Shown here: positions 35,148 to 48,100 of the stretch, piece after piece
How the letters are laid out: each line of letters begins with the position of its first letter
Numbering within the stretch: position 1 is the first letter of the stretch
Assembly (NCBI GenBank): GCA_960531495.1
Contig: OY482855.1
Coordinates: forward strand, 11,296,865-11,360,864
From: Zeus faber
Taxonomy: Eukaryota > Chordata > Actinopteri > Zeiformes > Zeidae
Direction of reading: 5' to 3'
Length of the DNA: 64,000 bases
Made by a program: the position numbers and the translations under genes
The notes under the pieces: generated by a model
Databases searched by the model: none
Seen by the model: the letters and a program-made list of their open reading frames with translations, nothing else
What the model was told of the DNA's origin: nothing

Positions 35148-37927
35148 ACAGGAGAATCAGGAAAGGGAACAGCAGTTCATGGAAGACAAGAGAAAAAAGA
35201 AAGAGGATAAAAAGAAAAGGGAAACCTCTCAGAAGGTAATGATATCACAAAAAACCCAATAGTTTACACTTCCAACACATGACTTCTGAAGTGCCATCAT
35301 TATTTGCTCAGCTCATCGGGGGAAAAAACATCACATTTACTCTGCATATAATTATGTATAAATGTAGTCCACTGTTCATACCCTGTTGTGCATCTACTTT
35401 CCGACTTGACCTCATCTCTAATATGATTTGACCATAAAGATGTGGTTAACGTCCTTCCAAAGTGGCTGCCAAAGCAGGAAACATCTTCAGCCTTAATCAA
35501 AATGAGCTCATATGCTAATCGTTTGGTCTTTATCACTGTAGATTTTGAAGAATCGTGACGCTAAGACTAACTAGATGCTCAAATACGTTTGACAACATCA
35601 AATGGTTTTAAGCAGTGTTTCCCAGCCTTTTTTTCTGCCACAGCGCAGTACCGGAGCTTCTATGTTTTACTCTTTGGCGTACTGTAAGTTTTTCTAGCGC
35701 ACAGGCACCTCTCACAAACTGCCGGTACTCTGTTCTGCCCTATCAAGTGACAGTTCAAGTGGACATATTAAAATGAAAATATCAGATTTTATTGCTGAGG
35801 GTTGCCATGACGTCATTGACCAAATATGTACATGGATGTAGTATTTATTTAGATTGTGGGCATCTGTGTTTTGCGCTTTGTATTTGGCACCTGTTTGGTC
35901 CGAAACAGCTGGTTTCACTCATTATCTATTCCACCAGTTCTGGTGCCATCGTTGGTAAAGGCTGCTGCCCGTGCTCTCTGGTTCAGGTGGATTAGAAAGC
36001 TCTCCAAGTTTGTATCAGGTGGAGAGACAGCAGGAAGTCATGCTGTGTTCCACGGGAACTCTAAAAACTGTAATCCGTGTTGGTAGTCCCATGTTTCCAT
36101 GAAATCAAATCTATAGAGTACAGGTAGTCCTCACTTAATGACCTACCTGTTTAACGACCGTTCAGACTTATGACCAGCTCTCTGATCAGTCTGTATTGTG
36201 CGCTGCGTACAATTCCGCGGCGTCTCAGCATCAAGCATCTCATCGCGCATCACCGTTCTCAGTCTCAGTATGCACTACACTAGCATTCCCAATGGCCACG
36301 CTCCCTTACTGTGAAATAACACGCGTCCCCGCTTATCGACCAATTTGCTTAACGACCTGGTCCTAGGAACAGAACTCGGTCGTTAAGTGAGGAGTACCTG
36401 TAATTCAAAACGACTTTATACAAGTTAGAATAAATAATGGTCTATACAAAGGGAATGTTGTTCACCTTTAATGGTGCAGGCCCCTATGTTGCCCCGACGT
36501 CAGGTCTGTTATCTTGGTTAACCCCCCCCCCCCCAACATGTGAATACGGGGAGTACAGGCACATTTATTTTTACTTCCACACTTTCCACAATGAAATAAT
36601 CCCACAGCATACTACTATTAAATGTCTTTGGAGTCAGGAGAATCGAAAGACTATTTACTCTTTCCTGAGTAACTTGTCAATTACCATATCTCTAATAGAG
36701 TCAAACCTTTTATCACTACCAAAAGTTCTCACTTTCAGTGTGAAACTTGAGCTTATTCTGACAAACAATATTGATTTTGCAACACACCTATTTTACGTTA
36801 TTTATGTATTTTAAGTTATTCTAAGTAAACCGCACCACAGCAATTGAAAAACTCTGGTCTAAAGGACATTTTGAACCCACAGGGGGTGCTCATTTGTTTT
36901 CCTGAATATTGAAATAGTTAACTAGTTGTTTAACTGCATTTAACCAGTTATCTTTGTTAAAACAAAAATGTTGATTAGGTTGCAGAGCTAAAGACCAAAC
37001 CTTTCCTATCTCATTTTATTATTTTGATATAGAATGAATGCAAGCGACAACCAAAACCTAAAATGTTGATTATTGGACAAGCAAGTGAATATTTCATATT
37101 TTCTAAGCAATGTCTACTGTATTCTGTAATTTCAGGTGCCAGAACAGAAAATCAAAGGTAAGTGTTTTTTGTCTATCCTTGTAATGCGCTCACTCCTTTT
37201 CTTTTTTGTGATCCATCATCATTGCATCTATATGTCAGTGGTTATCCGAAAGATTTCGACAAAAATTATATTATACTATTCAAGAACAGACAAATCTTTA
37301 TATGACTGTATCCGAGAGTCGCATCAGTGGAAGTCAGTAGCCCACATATATTCTACATCCAGAGGATGACCAGTCTAACCACAATCTGACAATAAATAGC
37401 AGTGAAGAAGGGTTGAGTGCCTGACATTCTCTTGGACTTCTGACTGAAATCATGTCTAACAGGAACCTCTCTTACCCCCACCTACTCTGCAGTGCCAGAA
37501 TCAGCCAAGCCCTCACCTACGCAGCCGCTCACAACCCCGGGCTCAGCGTCCCCCAGTCCTGGCCCCGCTCCCCCCTCCTCCTCCTGTCCTGGTGCAGCTG
37601 GGGTTTCTGCACAAGTCCCTCCCGGTGGTGGGAATAATGCAAAGCAGCGGGCTGCTGTGGCCAACGGACAGCCCTCCACCTCCTCCAACACCTCCGCCTC
37701 CTCTGGAAGCCAGACCCCACAGCAGCAGCGCTACATGCCCAGGGAGGTGCCACCGAGATTTCGCTGCCAGCAGGACCACAAAGTGCTACTGAAGAGGGGC
37801 CAGCCACCGTTGTCCTCGATGCTGTTGGGGGGAGGAGGGGGGGGCAGTGGCAGTAGCCGGGGAGCCACTCCACCCCTCTCCTCACAGGCAGGAGATAACC
37901 CCAATGCAACCACAGCTGGAGCCACAG
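35148..37927 (+). CDS. tnrc6b: tnrc6b N-terminal exons (Lys-rich start, conserved block)
   Basis: Exon 35148-35235 encodes [19 protein letters not shown] from the ATG at 35179. A 22-bp microexon (37136-37157) adds VPEQKIK. Exon 37493-37927 adds [13 protein letters not shown], a Ser/Pro region, and the invariant block [18 protein letters not shown] followed by VLLKRGQPP, about residues 105-131, a hallmark of TNRC6A/B/C. The intron 35236-37135 contains a MITE at 36121-36400 and a possible larger hAT-type element around it. Confidence 0.92.
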
Positions 37928-40900
37928 GTAAGTTAATGTTGCAGAATCTAATAGTGATTTAAAAAGGAAAGAAATGTCCCATGCTGTGCATCCCTTAATG
38001 CTGACAGTGTTAGAGGCTTATGTGTACACTCTTCTGTTTGTTTGCCTTGGTATGAAATCCCCACAAGCTGGAATATGTTTATGAAGCTTTATTAATTAAT
38101 TAATTAATTTATTTATTTATTTATAATTTAAAAAAAAAAAAAAGATGGGGGAAAAAGGCAAAAGTCGGTGTTTGATTTGTCCTCTTTCATTCCAGATCTA
38201 ATCCCGGGTTCATCCTCCCCTTCACCCTCCTACTCCTCCTCATCCTCATCATGTGTCGCTGCTCCGTCGTCGTCTTCTACTACTTATGCAAATTCCACAT
38301 GGGGGGCAGGCTCTGGCAGCCAGCCCCCCTCTCAGGGCTGGGAGAAGGTGATTGTGGATGGGACTGACCTGGAGGAGTGGCCGAGTATCCTGGGCGGGGC
38401 CAAGTTGGGTTCAGATGGGGTAGCAGGAGGAGCGAACAGGGAACAAGATGCCCCCCATAACAACAGTAGTGCCTCATGGAGCGAGAGAAACATCCAGCAG
38501 AAGGGAGGAGCAGCAGCAGCATCAGCAGGTGGTGCAAGGAACTCAGACAATCCTTCCCCACCTCACTCCTCTCCTCCTCCCTCCTCGTCATCACTCAGTG
38601 AATGTGTCGAGTCGGGTGGCGTCCCGTGGGGTTCCTCTGCGTCCTCTCAGGTTGAGGCCGGGCCAGGAGGTGAGGCATTCTACAATTCTAAAGTTTCCCA
38701 TCTTCTTCCCGGGACTCAGGAGGGCCCAGTGAGCAGCTGCAACAACGGCGTCCCCGATGCCAACTTTAACCCAAGCAGCAACCCTTCTGCCTGGCCTGCC
38801 TTGGTGCAGGATGGGACATCGGCTTCGGCCAGTGAGGCCCCTCCTCTTCACTCATCCATTACTTCTGCTTCCCCATTCTCTGCCAACGCCACCCTCATCA
38901 CCACTCAGTCTCTGCCATCCGCGAGTCAGGATGAAATCCTTCAGCAGCAACCTGAAATGGCCGTAGGAGGCAGAGCTGTGGAGGAGCCGCACTGGACGGG
39001 TCTGGGGCCCGAGTTGGGATCCGTGGGGTCAGGGATGGGAGCAGGGCTTGGACCAAATCAAGGAGGTGGAGAGGGGATGGACATTGGGCTTGCTGATGTT
39101 GAAGGAGGAAATGCTAGTCTCTCTGGCTCTTCATCCACCTCCTCTGCAGCCTCTTCTTCGTGGCGAGCCATGCCGCCAACCTCCTCTGACCTCAGTGCAG
39201 GTGCCTCACAAACTGATGGGTGGGGTCGAGGAGGAGGTGGAGCTCAGGTGCAGGAAGAGAAGTTGTGGGGCTTCAGCAGCCCAGGTGAGAGAACTGGATG
39301 GGGTGTACAAAAGGATGGTAGCTCAAATACCCCTGTGGTATCTCAGGGAGCTTGGCGAGGGGGGAGTTCGGAGTCAGAGTGGGGTGGTACAGGGGGAGGA
39401 GGAGATTCTGGTAATATTGCAATAGGAAGTGGAGGGACAGCGGCAGGAGGCGGTGGTGGTGGCGGTGGTGGCGGTGGTGGCGGTGGTGGTGGTGGTGGCG
39501 GTGGTGGCGGCGGCAGCAGCAGCAGCAGTAGTGGAGGTAGTGTAGGTGTTGGGGGCGGAGTATCACAGGACTCTGCCTCACCAATGTTTGCAACTATGAC
39601 AAGAGCTTGGGACAATCAGAAAGGAGGAGAAAGCAGAGACGGCGCTGTGGGTGACTGGGGATCCGGAAGTGGGGGGCAGGGTGGAGGCAGAGGAGTTGGA
39701 GGGCCTCCGTCCTCCAGCGGTGGAGGTTCAGGCGCTGGGAGCGGTGGAGATGGGAGTGGGCCTCACAATCAGAAGACCGAGAATTCGTCTGGACGCCACC
39801 GCTCCCACCACCCGACCCCCAACGCTGAAGTGGCCTTACAGAGCATGCTCAGTCGGACGGACTTGGACCCCAGGGTTCTGTCCAACACTGGTTGGGGCCA
39901 GACCCAGATCCGACAAAATGTGGCTTGGGAGCTGAATACCAAGGCAGGGGAAGGAAAAAGAAACGAAAAAGGCACTTCATCTTCATCTGCGTTCTCATCG
40001 CCATCCACAACCGCTACACATGGTTCTGGGCACCCATCCAATACCAGTTCAATGACTACTGATCCATCTGCTGGTGCGCACATGTCCAGCACCAACTCTG
40101 CTCCTGGTTCAATGAGGGAAGGCTGGGAAAGCAGTAGCTCCCCAGCGCAGCCGATGCGCGGTGCTCACATGGTGGGTGGAAGCATGAGGAAACCTGGATC
40201 TCCAGTGGGGGACTCTGAGGGCGGCCAGGTAAAGGCAGCTGGAGGCTGGGGGGATCTCCCACCTGAGAGCCAGGGCAAAGCATGGGGGAGTGAAGAGAAG
40301 GAATGGGGCGATTGCAGGGGAAGAGGCGGGGGAGTTGGAGGAGGGGGGAACTGGAGAGATGTTGGAGAACAGTCTCGTGGGTGGGGTGCTGCTCCAGACA
40401 ATAAAGGAACAGGAGGATGGAAGGAAGTTGGAGGGGGAGGAGACTGGGGACAGAGGGACTCCAAGCCCGCAGGGGTGTGGGGGGACGGACGAGGCAGAGG
40501 AAGAGGCAGCTCTGACGAGAGCTCCTCCTGGGGCAACGTAGAGGAAGGAGGACCTCAGAGGGGAAGCTGGGGAGGAGAGATGACCAGCGGCAAACCTCAT
40601 CAGGAGTGGGGGAGTGTCAAGCCACATACTGCATCAGCACAGATACCAAACAGCCAAGTGGCACCAATGAAAGCCCCAAATCAACAGCAGCACCAATCAC
40701 AGGGCCAGCAGCAGCCGGGTGCGTCCATGCACGGAGGGTGGGGCAGCCGGCCTGTAGGTGGAGGTGGTCCACCGTCCAAGAATCAGAACCAAAGTTTGAG
40801 CTGGACTTCGGGCCCGCTCACCCAGATCGTCGGGGGCGGGGTCGAGTCCACGGAGCCCAGCGGCTGGGAGGAGCCCTCCCCTCAGTCCATCAGCCGCAAG

Positions 40901-43900
40901 ATGGAGATCGATGACGGCACTTCGGCCTGGGGGGACCCCACGCGCTATAACAGCAAGAATGTGAACCTGTGGGACAAGAAGAGTGCTGCGTCAGGCCCAG
41001 GCCACAATCAGCAGGGCCCGCCACCGCCATCCATGCCGTCGCAGCCCCCAAGAAGGCAGCAGGCCATGCCACCCAACAGGGAGTCAAACTCCAGTAACGC
41101 TGCAATGGGTACGTGAAAGACTTTACTACTGCTTAATAGTGACACTGCAAAATGGAAATCCAATATAGATAAATGATCATTCATCTATCTATCTTCAACT
41201 TTCACAGGCTGTGGCTGAAGTCAGGGCTGCACAATTATAATGCTAAAATGATAATCACGATTATTTTACTCAATATTGTGATCGCAATTATTTATCATGA
41301 TTCATCCATTTTGGGAAACACAATTATTTTATTGCACTTTGTAATTCAACAGAAAAACTGCCTTCACAATAATAATGTAATGATATAAACCTATAATAAA
41401 AACTCAAATGTACAAATCTTTGAATCAAAATAGGACTTTCTTCACATGAATTCAGCGTGCGTGCGTGTGTGTGCGCCCCCCCGATTCTGTGCCAGTCCAA
41501 TTACTTTAACGATACTGTTCTCATGCACTGTACTCGGAAAAATGCTCCAATACTCAAACCGGATACCAATGTAATGTAGTTGCGTGGTTGACACTCAAAA
41601 AAGAGAGCGAAAGAAAGGAAATGTCAGCTGTTTGGAGGTACTTCAAGGTAAACAAAGAAGTTAAACTCAATTATTTGTTTATCGGCTGACAATATTCTAA
41701 CATTGTGCAGACTGCGTATCTACCTCTGTCACAGCGGAGCTCCTATCTTGATGAAAAGTTTCTCATTTTTTGAGACTTGATTCTAGACGAGTCACTCAGT
41801 AAAACGAGTCGTTCAATTTGACTCAGTTGGTTTAACACATAGTGGGGAAGGAGGACTTCCATTGAACGAAGGTGAGAAGAGTCGGCCATTTATTTTTGCA
41901 AAGTTCAATATAAATATAATATGAATGTATATTTGCACTTAAAGTGAAAGAGACTTTCATTTGAAGTTTGAACTGGACATTTCCATGTTAGTTATATATT
42001 GGGTCCTAATAAAACTCAGAGTTCTAGGTTGAATTGTACTGAAACTTTCCCATATTCAATTTTTTTGGAACTCTGTGAGTTTCATGATCTAATTTTGTTC
42101 CATAGTGAATGATAAACAGCGTCAAAATCAGCAATCTCACTATGTGGTAACTGAAAATTGCAGCGGTAGTCTGTATGCGCAGCTGTCCCATCAGTGTGAT
42201 CAGATCACCAGATGTATTTGTCATCGACGTACAGCAGATCGGAATCTGCACGTCAGACAAAATCAGAAATAGGAATCAGCCGTAGTATAGTTAGCCGTAG
42301 TAATTAGCCGTAGTAGCTCGCATACGATGTGATGAGCCTCGTTACAAGACGGCTACGGTTTGAATACCAGATGGAGGCATTAAGCTGCAGTAACTCTGCA
42401 GTAAGTAAGCTGCAGTAACTCAAACACCACAGAGACTGTTGTGGTACCAAAATATTTTCCCAGGGTTGGCAGGTCTGATTCAGTCTTCTTAAAGCTATAT
42501 ATAAAGTTAAAATGTCTGCATTACAATAGTGGGATAACGGATAGAAGCTTACAAAAATGCACAGGGACAACATTTCAATTAGGAATTAAAAATAAGGCAA
42601 ATCATAAATATATTTTTATGTGTGAATAGTCTGGACATGGACACAAACACGGCTTGTCGTGCCCCGCTCCTCCAAATTAAACATCTTTAAAACAGTGTGT
42701 TTTTGTTATTTTGAGTAAGGGGGAAGGGGCACATGTCCCGCGTCACCACGTTTTCTTTTATTTACAGTGATGACGTTAATGAGCTCAACCATGGTAATTT
42801 GGTGATAGTCACAGCCCTACATGGTACCAAATAAAAATGATTTTTCCTCAACAAGGTCAGTTAATTACACCTGCAGGTTTTTTGCAAAGAAAAAAACAGC
42901 CTATCCAGTGGTGTAAATGGAGACTCCAATATGCATTGCTGCACGTGCCCGTTTAAAAAAAAAAAAGCCCTGTGTGTCCCATGTCCATATAGCCTGTGTG
43001 TGTGCACACGCTCGCTCCACAGAGCCTGCAGTGGACTCCCGCTGGCACACAAATGCAAAGATTATTTCATTTGCCACATTGATAAATGTGATCAGACTAA
43101 AAAGAAGGGCAAATTGCACTCATTTACAAAACGTTATAGGCGTATTTATGCTGGCATATCATTAGCGCAATATCTTTTTGGACGCTTAGACAGTGTGGAT
43201 AGCAGACAAATTGGAGATTAAAAAATATCTTAACCATATCATCCCCGGCCACGGCCTATTAATTGTGGGGGCCAATATCGACATTGCAATTAATATATGA
43301 TTAAATGTGCAGCCCTAGCTGAAGCCCACACCTCAGCTCAACAGTTGCTAAATAACCAAAATTAAATTTAAACAGATCTCCTGTAAAGTTGTGGCTTTAA
43401 CACTAAGAAATTCCAACATTCTCGTTGAAGCACTTGGGAAATGGTTCCATTCTGACGATGGTTGATGGTTTTTGCTGGTATAAATAGCTTGCATTGCTGT
43501 CATTGTTAAAACACGTCATTGATTTGTGGTGCAAGACAACGAACCGGCTTGTGGAAGTTATTTTCACTTTCATTATTAAAATGTATTTGTAATTAAACAA
43601 ATTTAACCTCCCATTTGTAAGTTCACGCCATCACTCTCCTCCGTTGCAAGGAGATGGAGTCTTTATTCAATTTCATATTTGTTTGTGATCAAAATATATT
43701 TCTAGCTGCGCTTACTCTTTGACCCTCCTTTGTCGCTAGGTGCAGGTATGTGGGGTGGAGGTTCACAGTCTGCGGACAATGGTACAGGCACCTGGGGACA
43801 GACGACAGAGGCACCAACCGGCTGGGGTGACCCCGATCTTGAGCCTGTTAAATCCTCCAGCTGGGGGAACCCTTCTTCCAATCCCATCAAAACTGGTGAG

Positions 43901-45060
43901 ATAACATTAGTTTTTTTCCATCACCCCTGTATTAACCCGTTCCAAAAAGACAGAACTTCAATTGTTCTGATTAACAACCCACACTATAAGTTTGAACATT
44001 TTTTATTTTTCCTTCTTTCCTCAAGGCTCCAAGTCAATGGAGGGCTGGGGGGGGAAGGGCGAGGGTTCTGTCGCCGCCTCTCGTCACTCCAGTTGGGAGG
44101 AGGAGGAGGACAGCGGCAGCGCTGGGGTCTGGAACAGCACCGGCTCCCAAGGGAGCGGTTCTTCCTTCAACTCTGGAGGCTGGAGCCAAAGTCACGGAGG
44201 GAAGAGAGGAAACATCAAGGTAGGAAGCGGAGGTGTCCAGACTTTCTCCATCAACGAGGGCATCGACATATTTATTTTACAAGTTTTACACTCTACGCTG
44301 TAGTTTTTAAACTGTGTGCTGACCTGAGCAATGACTTGAAACAACTTTCAACAATCATAAAGGGAGTGATAAATGTTACTATCTGATTTAATCCTATTTT
44401 ATATTTTCTGTTTAATTTGCCTCTTTTTTTTCCCCAAAGGGTGGAGGCGGGGATAGCTGGGTGAACCCGGTTTCACGTCAGTTTACCAACATGGCTCTCC
44501 TGGTAAGTTTTAAGAACCTTTCTGAAAAATGAAAGAAGCATGCTTTTATTACAGTCTCAACAATGGCATGTTCATGCTGCTGTTTGTTTGCCAACAGTAA
44601 CATTCTAAACCGTTTCAGATGGTTATTTCTAATTGCTGATTTAACTGTCACACTGACTTGGGAAACAGTTTTTCCATTAAGGATTAATCCAATATTCCAG
44701 TATAAGCCATAAATCAATCACAGCTCTCTTACATAACCGGAAATAATATCATGCACAATGGCGTATCAGTCCGCTCCGGCTGATTATTTCACGCAAGACT
44801 CAATGAATTTATCCAGGCGCTTGCGTGGTTCTATTCATTTTCAGGCTGACGACCCAAACGTCGACAAGAAAATGGAGGGTGATAAGCGAGGAATGAATGA
44901 CTATAATGGAGAGATGCGTAGAGGAGGAAGAGGTGGAGGAGGCTACCGCATGCCAGGTTCGAAAGAGATGGGTGCTGGAGACCTGGGGCCCTACGGTGAC
45001 AAGGTATGAGAACCCATCAAAATGATGGATTTTTTTTTGCTTTGACTGATGAGCTCTGAG

Positions 45061-45112
<52 letters not shown>

Positions 45113-48100
45113 ATTCCATGTGAATTGTCTTCTGATTTATACTATATCAGTTTTGCAACATACTGTATGTACTAAACCACAAGACTGGTATCAACATTTC
45201 CAGCTAGGGCTGGGCGATATTGACAAAATTAAAGATCCCAGTATTTTTGACCGATACCTCAATATTGATTAATTGTGTATATACACCGATCAGCTACAAC
45301 ATTAAAACCATCACTAATATATTGAAAGCCATGAGAATACACTTAAAACTATAAATGGATTATTATTATTATTATTAAATATACATTGTGATTATCAACA
45401 TCAATCAGAATAAAAATTGGAATCACATTTTCGGCCATATTGTCAAGCCCTACTAAGCAGGTAGAGTTATTAATGAGAAAGAAACAGCATTTAACTGGCC
45501 TGATATTACGATAACTAAAATCGATATTGAATACGATATCTAGTCTTATATCGGGATATATATGAATGTATTGCCCAGCCATATTTCCTACTTTTAAATG
45601 AACTCTTAAGAAAGTCAATCTATACTATAATGAATGATCATTATATCCTCTGATGATTTGCTGCAGCTGAGTGGCCATGGAGTGTTTGGTGGCAGTGGTA
45701 GCGGGATGCCTCCACCTCGAGGGATGCATCAGCCTGGCATGCATCCAATGAACCCTTCCCAGGGGTTACGTGCTCAAGTGCCTCATCAGTTCCTGTCTGC
45801 ACAGGTACCTCTTTAATCTGCTAGTAGGCGTTGGGCAAAGTTTCTGTGAACATCTACATTTTGAATACAATATAGGTCGTCATGTATTCATGTAGATCCA
45901 ATTAGATTTTTGGGAGTACTGTACACCTGGGGTGCTGTGTACCACATGTTGCCATCAGTCATCAGTTTATTTGTGTTCAGGACAGATAGGACTGAATTTG
46001 GTTCATTTGACTTGTAGGTGCCGGGCCCTATGCTAAAGCAGATGCCCTCTCCTGGCAGCAGTGTGAGTGGAGTAGTGGGAGGTGTGGGAGGCGTGGGAGG
46101 TGTTGGTGGAGGGGTGTTTCCTCCTCAGCTGTCCCCACAGCAGCTAGCAATGCTGAGCAACATTTACCCCCATGTGCAGCAGTTCCATTTGGTGAGTGAT
46201 TTGCTGTCACAACACTATTGGGGCGCTCACTGATTGATCATTAGGTCACTTTTACACCGCAGAGTACATTCAGTGCAGTGCTGTGCAAACTGGCTAACAT
46301 ATTGACACGATACAATTGATTAGTTTATTTATGTTGGGCTGTGTTTTTATTTTTTATTTATTTGTTGTTTTTTTGGAAGATGAGTTTTAATTTGTTTTTG
46401 TTCAGTTCTGTTGATTGAAATAAACATTTTCCTGCATTTGTGTGTCCCGTCCCCCACTCTTCCTGCCGACCCACAGGCTTGTCAGCTCCTGCTGCAGCAG
46501 CAGCAGCAACAACAACAACAGCAGCAGCAGCAGCTTCTGCAGAACCAGAGGAAGTTCGCTCAGCCTCTCCGGCAGCAACCAGATCCACAGCAGGTTAGCC
46601 AGCCACAGCCTAATAGACACATTTAGGTCAAACTTTTTGAATTCCAAAATAAGTCTTGCATTTATGCAGACCTGCCAACCTGCATGCATTTTGTATACCA
46701 ATTATGGAATTCTTAGGAAAAATACGCAGGTAAAAAATGCCAGCTGAAACTACTCAAAAAATATTCTCTTAATTCGCTCTCACTCAACATATGCTGATAT
46801 GCAGCAGTACTGAGCAGTACTTTATTATCCACAGAGGCGTAACGCTGCGTTGTTGGGTAAAATGGGTAATGGGAGAATTAGAATAAAGCACAAATATGTG
46901 GCCGTTATGTTAACATAAAACGTGAGATGCACCGATCGATCGATCAGTGTCAGATATATTTTCCGATTTTGTGCCGGTCAAATATACACGCCCGATACTG
47001 TACTCGTAAAAATGCTCCGATACTCAAACCCCATGCGACGTAATGTAGTTGCGTAGTTGATGCTCAGAAAAGAGCGAAAGAAAGGAAATGTCAGCTGTTT
47101 GGCGGTAGTTCAAGGTTCACAAATTTGATTGATTATTTATTTACACTTCTTATTTACTTATTTATGTACGCTATATATACATCTCATCTCATCACCGTTC
47201 TCAGTCTCGTTCCCGCAGTCTGTCAGTATTCACTACACTACAGTTCGCAATCACCACGCCCCCTTACGTGAAATAACATGGGTCCTTGCTTATCAACCTG
47301 GTCCTCGGAACGGAACTTGGTCGTAGGGGAGGAGTGGAGGAGTACCTGTATAAATGTATATTTGCACTTAAAGTGAAAATTGATTTTCATTTTAAGTTTG
47401 AACTGGACATTTCCATGTTAGTTATATGTTGGGTCCTACTAAAACTGGGTGAGTTACAGGTTGAATTATACTGAAACTTGGTGACATTTCCATATTCTTT
47501 TCTATTGAATTGCATCACGTACGAAGTGATGATCCTCGTTACACTACGACTACGGTGTGAATAGCTGACAGTTATTAAGCTGCAGTAACTCAAACGCTAC
47601 GGAGACTTCCTGTTAAACTATTGCGGTACTGTAAATATTTTCCCAAGGTTGGCTGGTCTGTTTATTGCACTTAAGTAATTTGAATGTGGTGACGCTATTA
47701 CCAGTTACATTTATAGTCAGAATCCAAAGTATAACTTCAGCCATGAGATTGGTTGGGTGGGTCACTTAGGTTAAACTGATGCTTGTGTGAAGTCAATGTC
47801 AAAAAATGGGCCCTAAATACAGAAACCCTATCTTTCCAAGTGGTACAAATTTGTGACTGTGCAAATACAAATTCCTACACATCTAATGATGCTACTCACA
47901 TTACTGTCTTACACCCTGTCCTCTACAGCTGGCCAGGATCATGGCTATTCTCCAGCAGCAGAGACATCAGCAAGGAGGAGGAGTAGGGGGATTAGGGAGT
48001 TCCAAACTGTCTCCCTCTCACCTGGGAGGGGGCACAGCCAAACAGCCAATGGTAGACCCTCTACCCCACCATGGAATGGGGGGGGCCTTGTCAGACCTAC

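Noticed and set aside
37529-40627. Several long minus-strand frames rich in Pro, Ser and His
   Set aside because: They are antisense readings of the Gly/Ser-rich tnrc6b exons. Poly-Gly codons read backwards give poly-Pro or poly-Ala.
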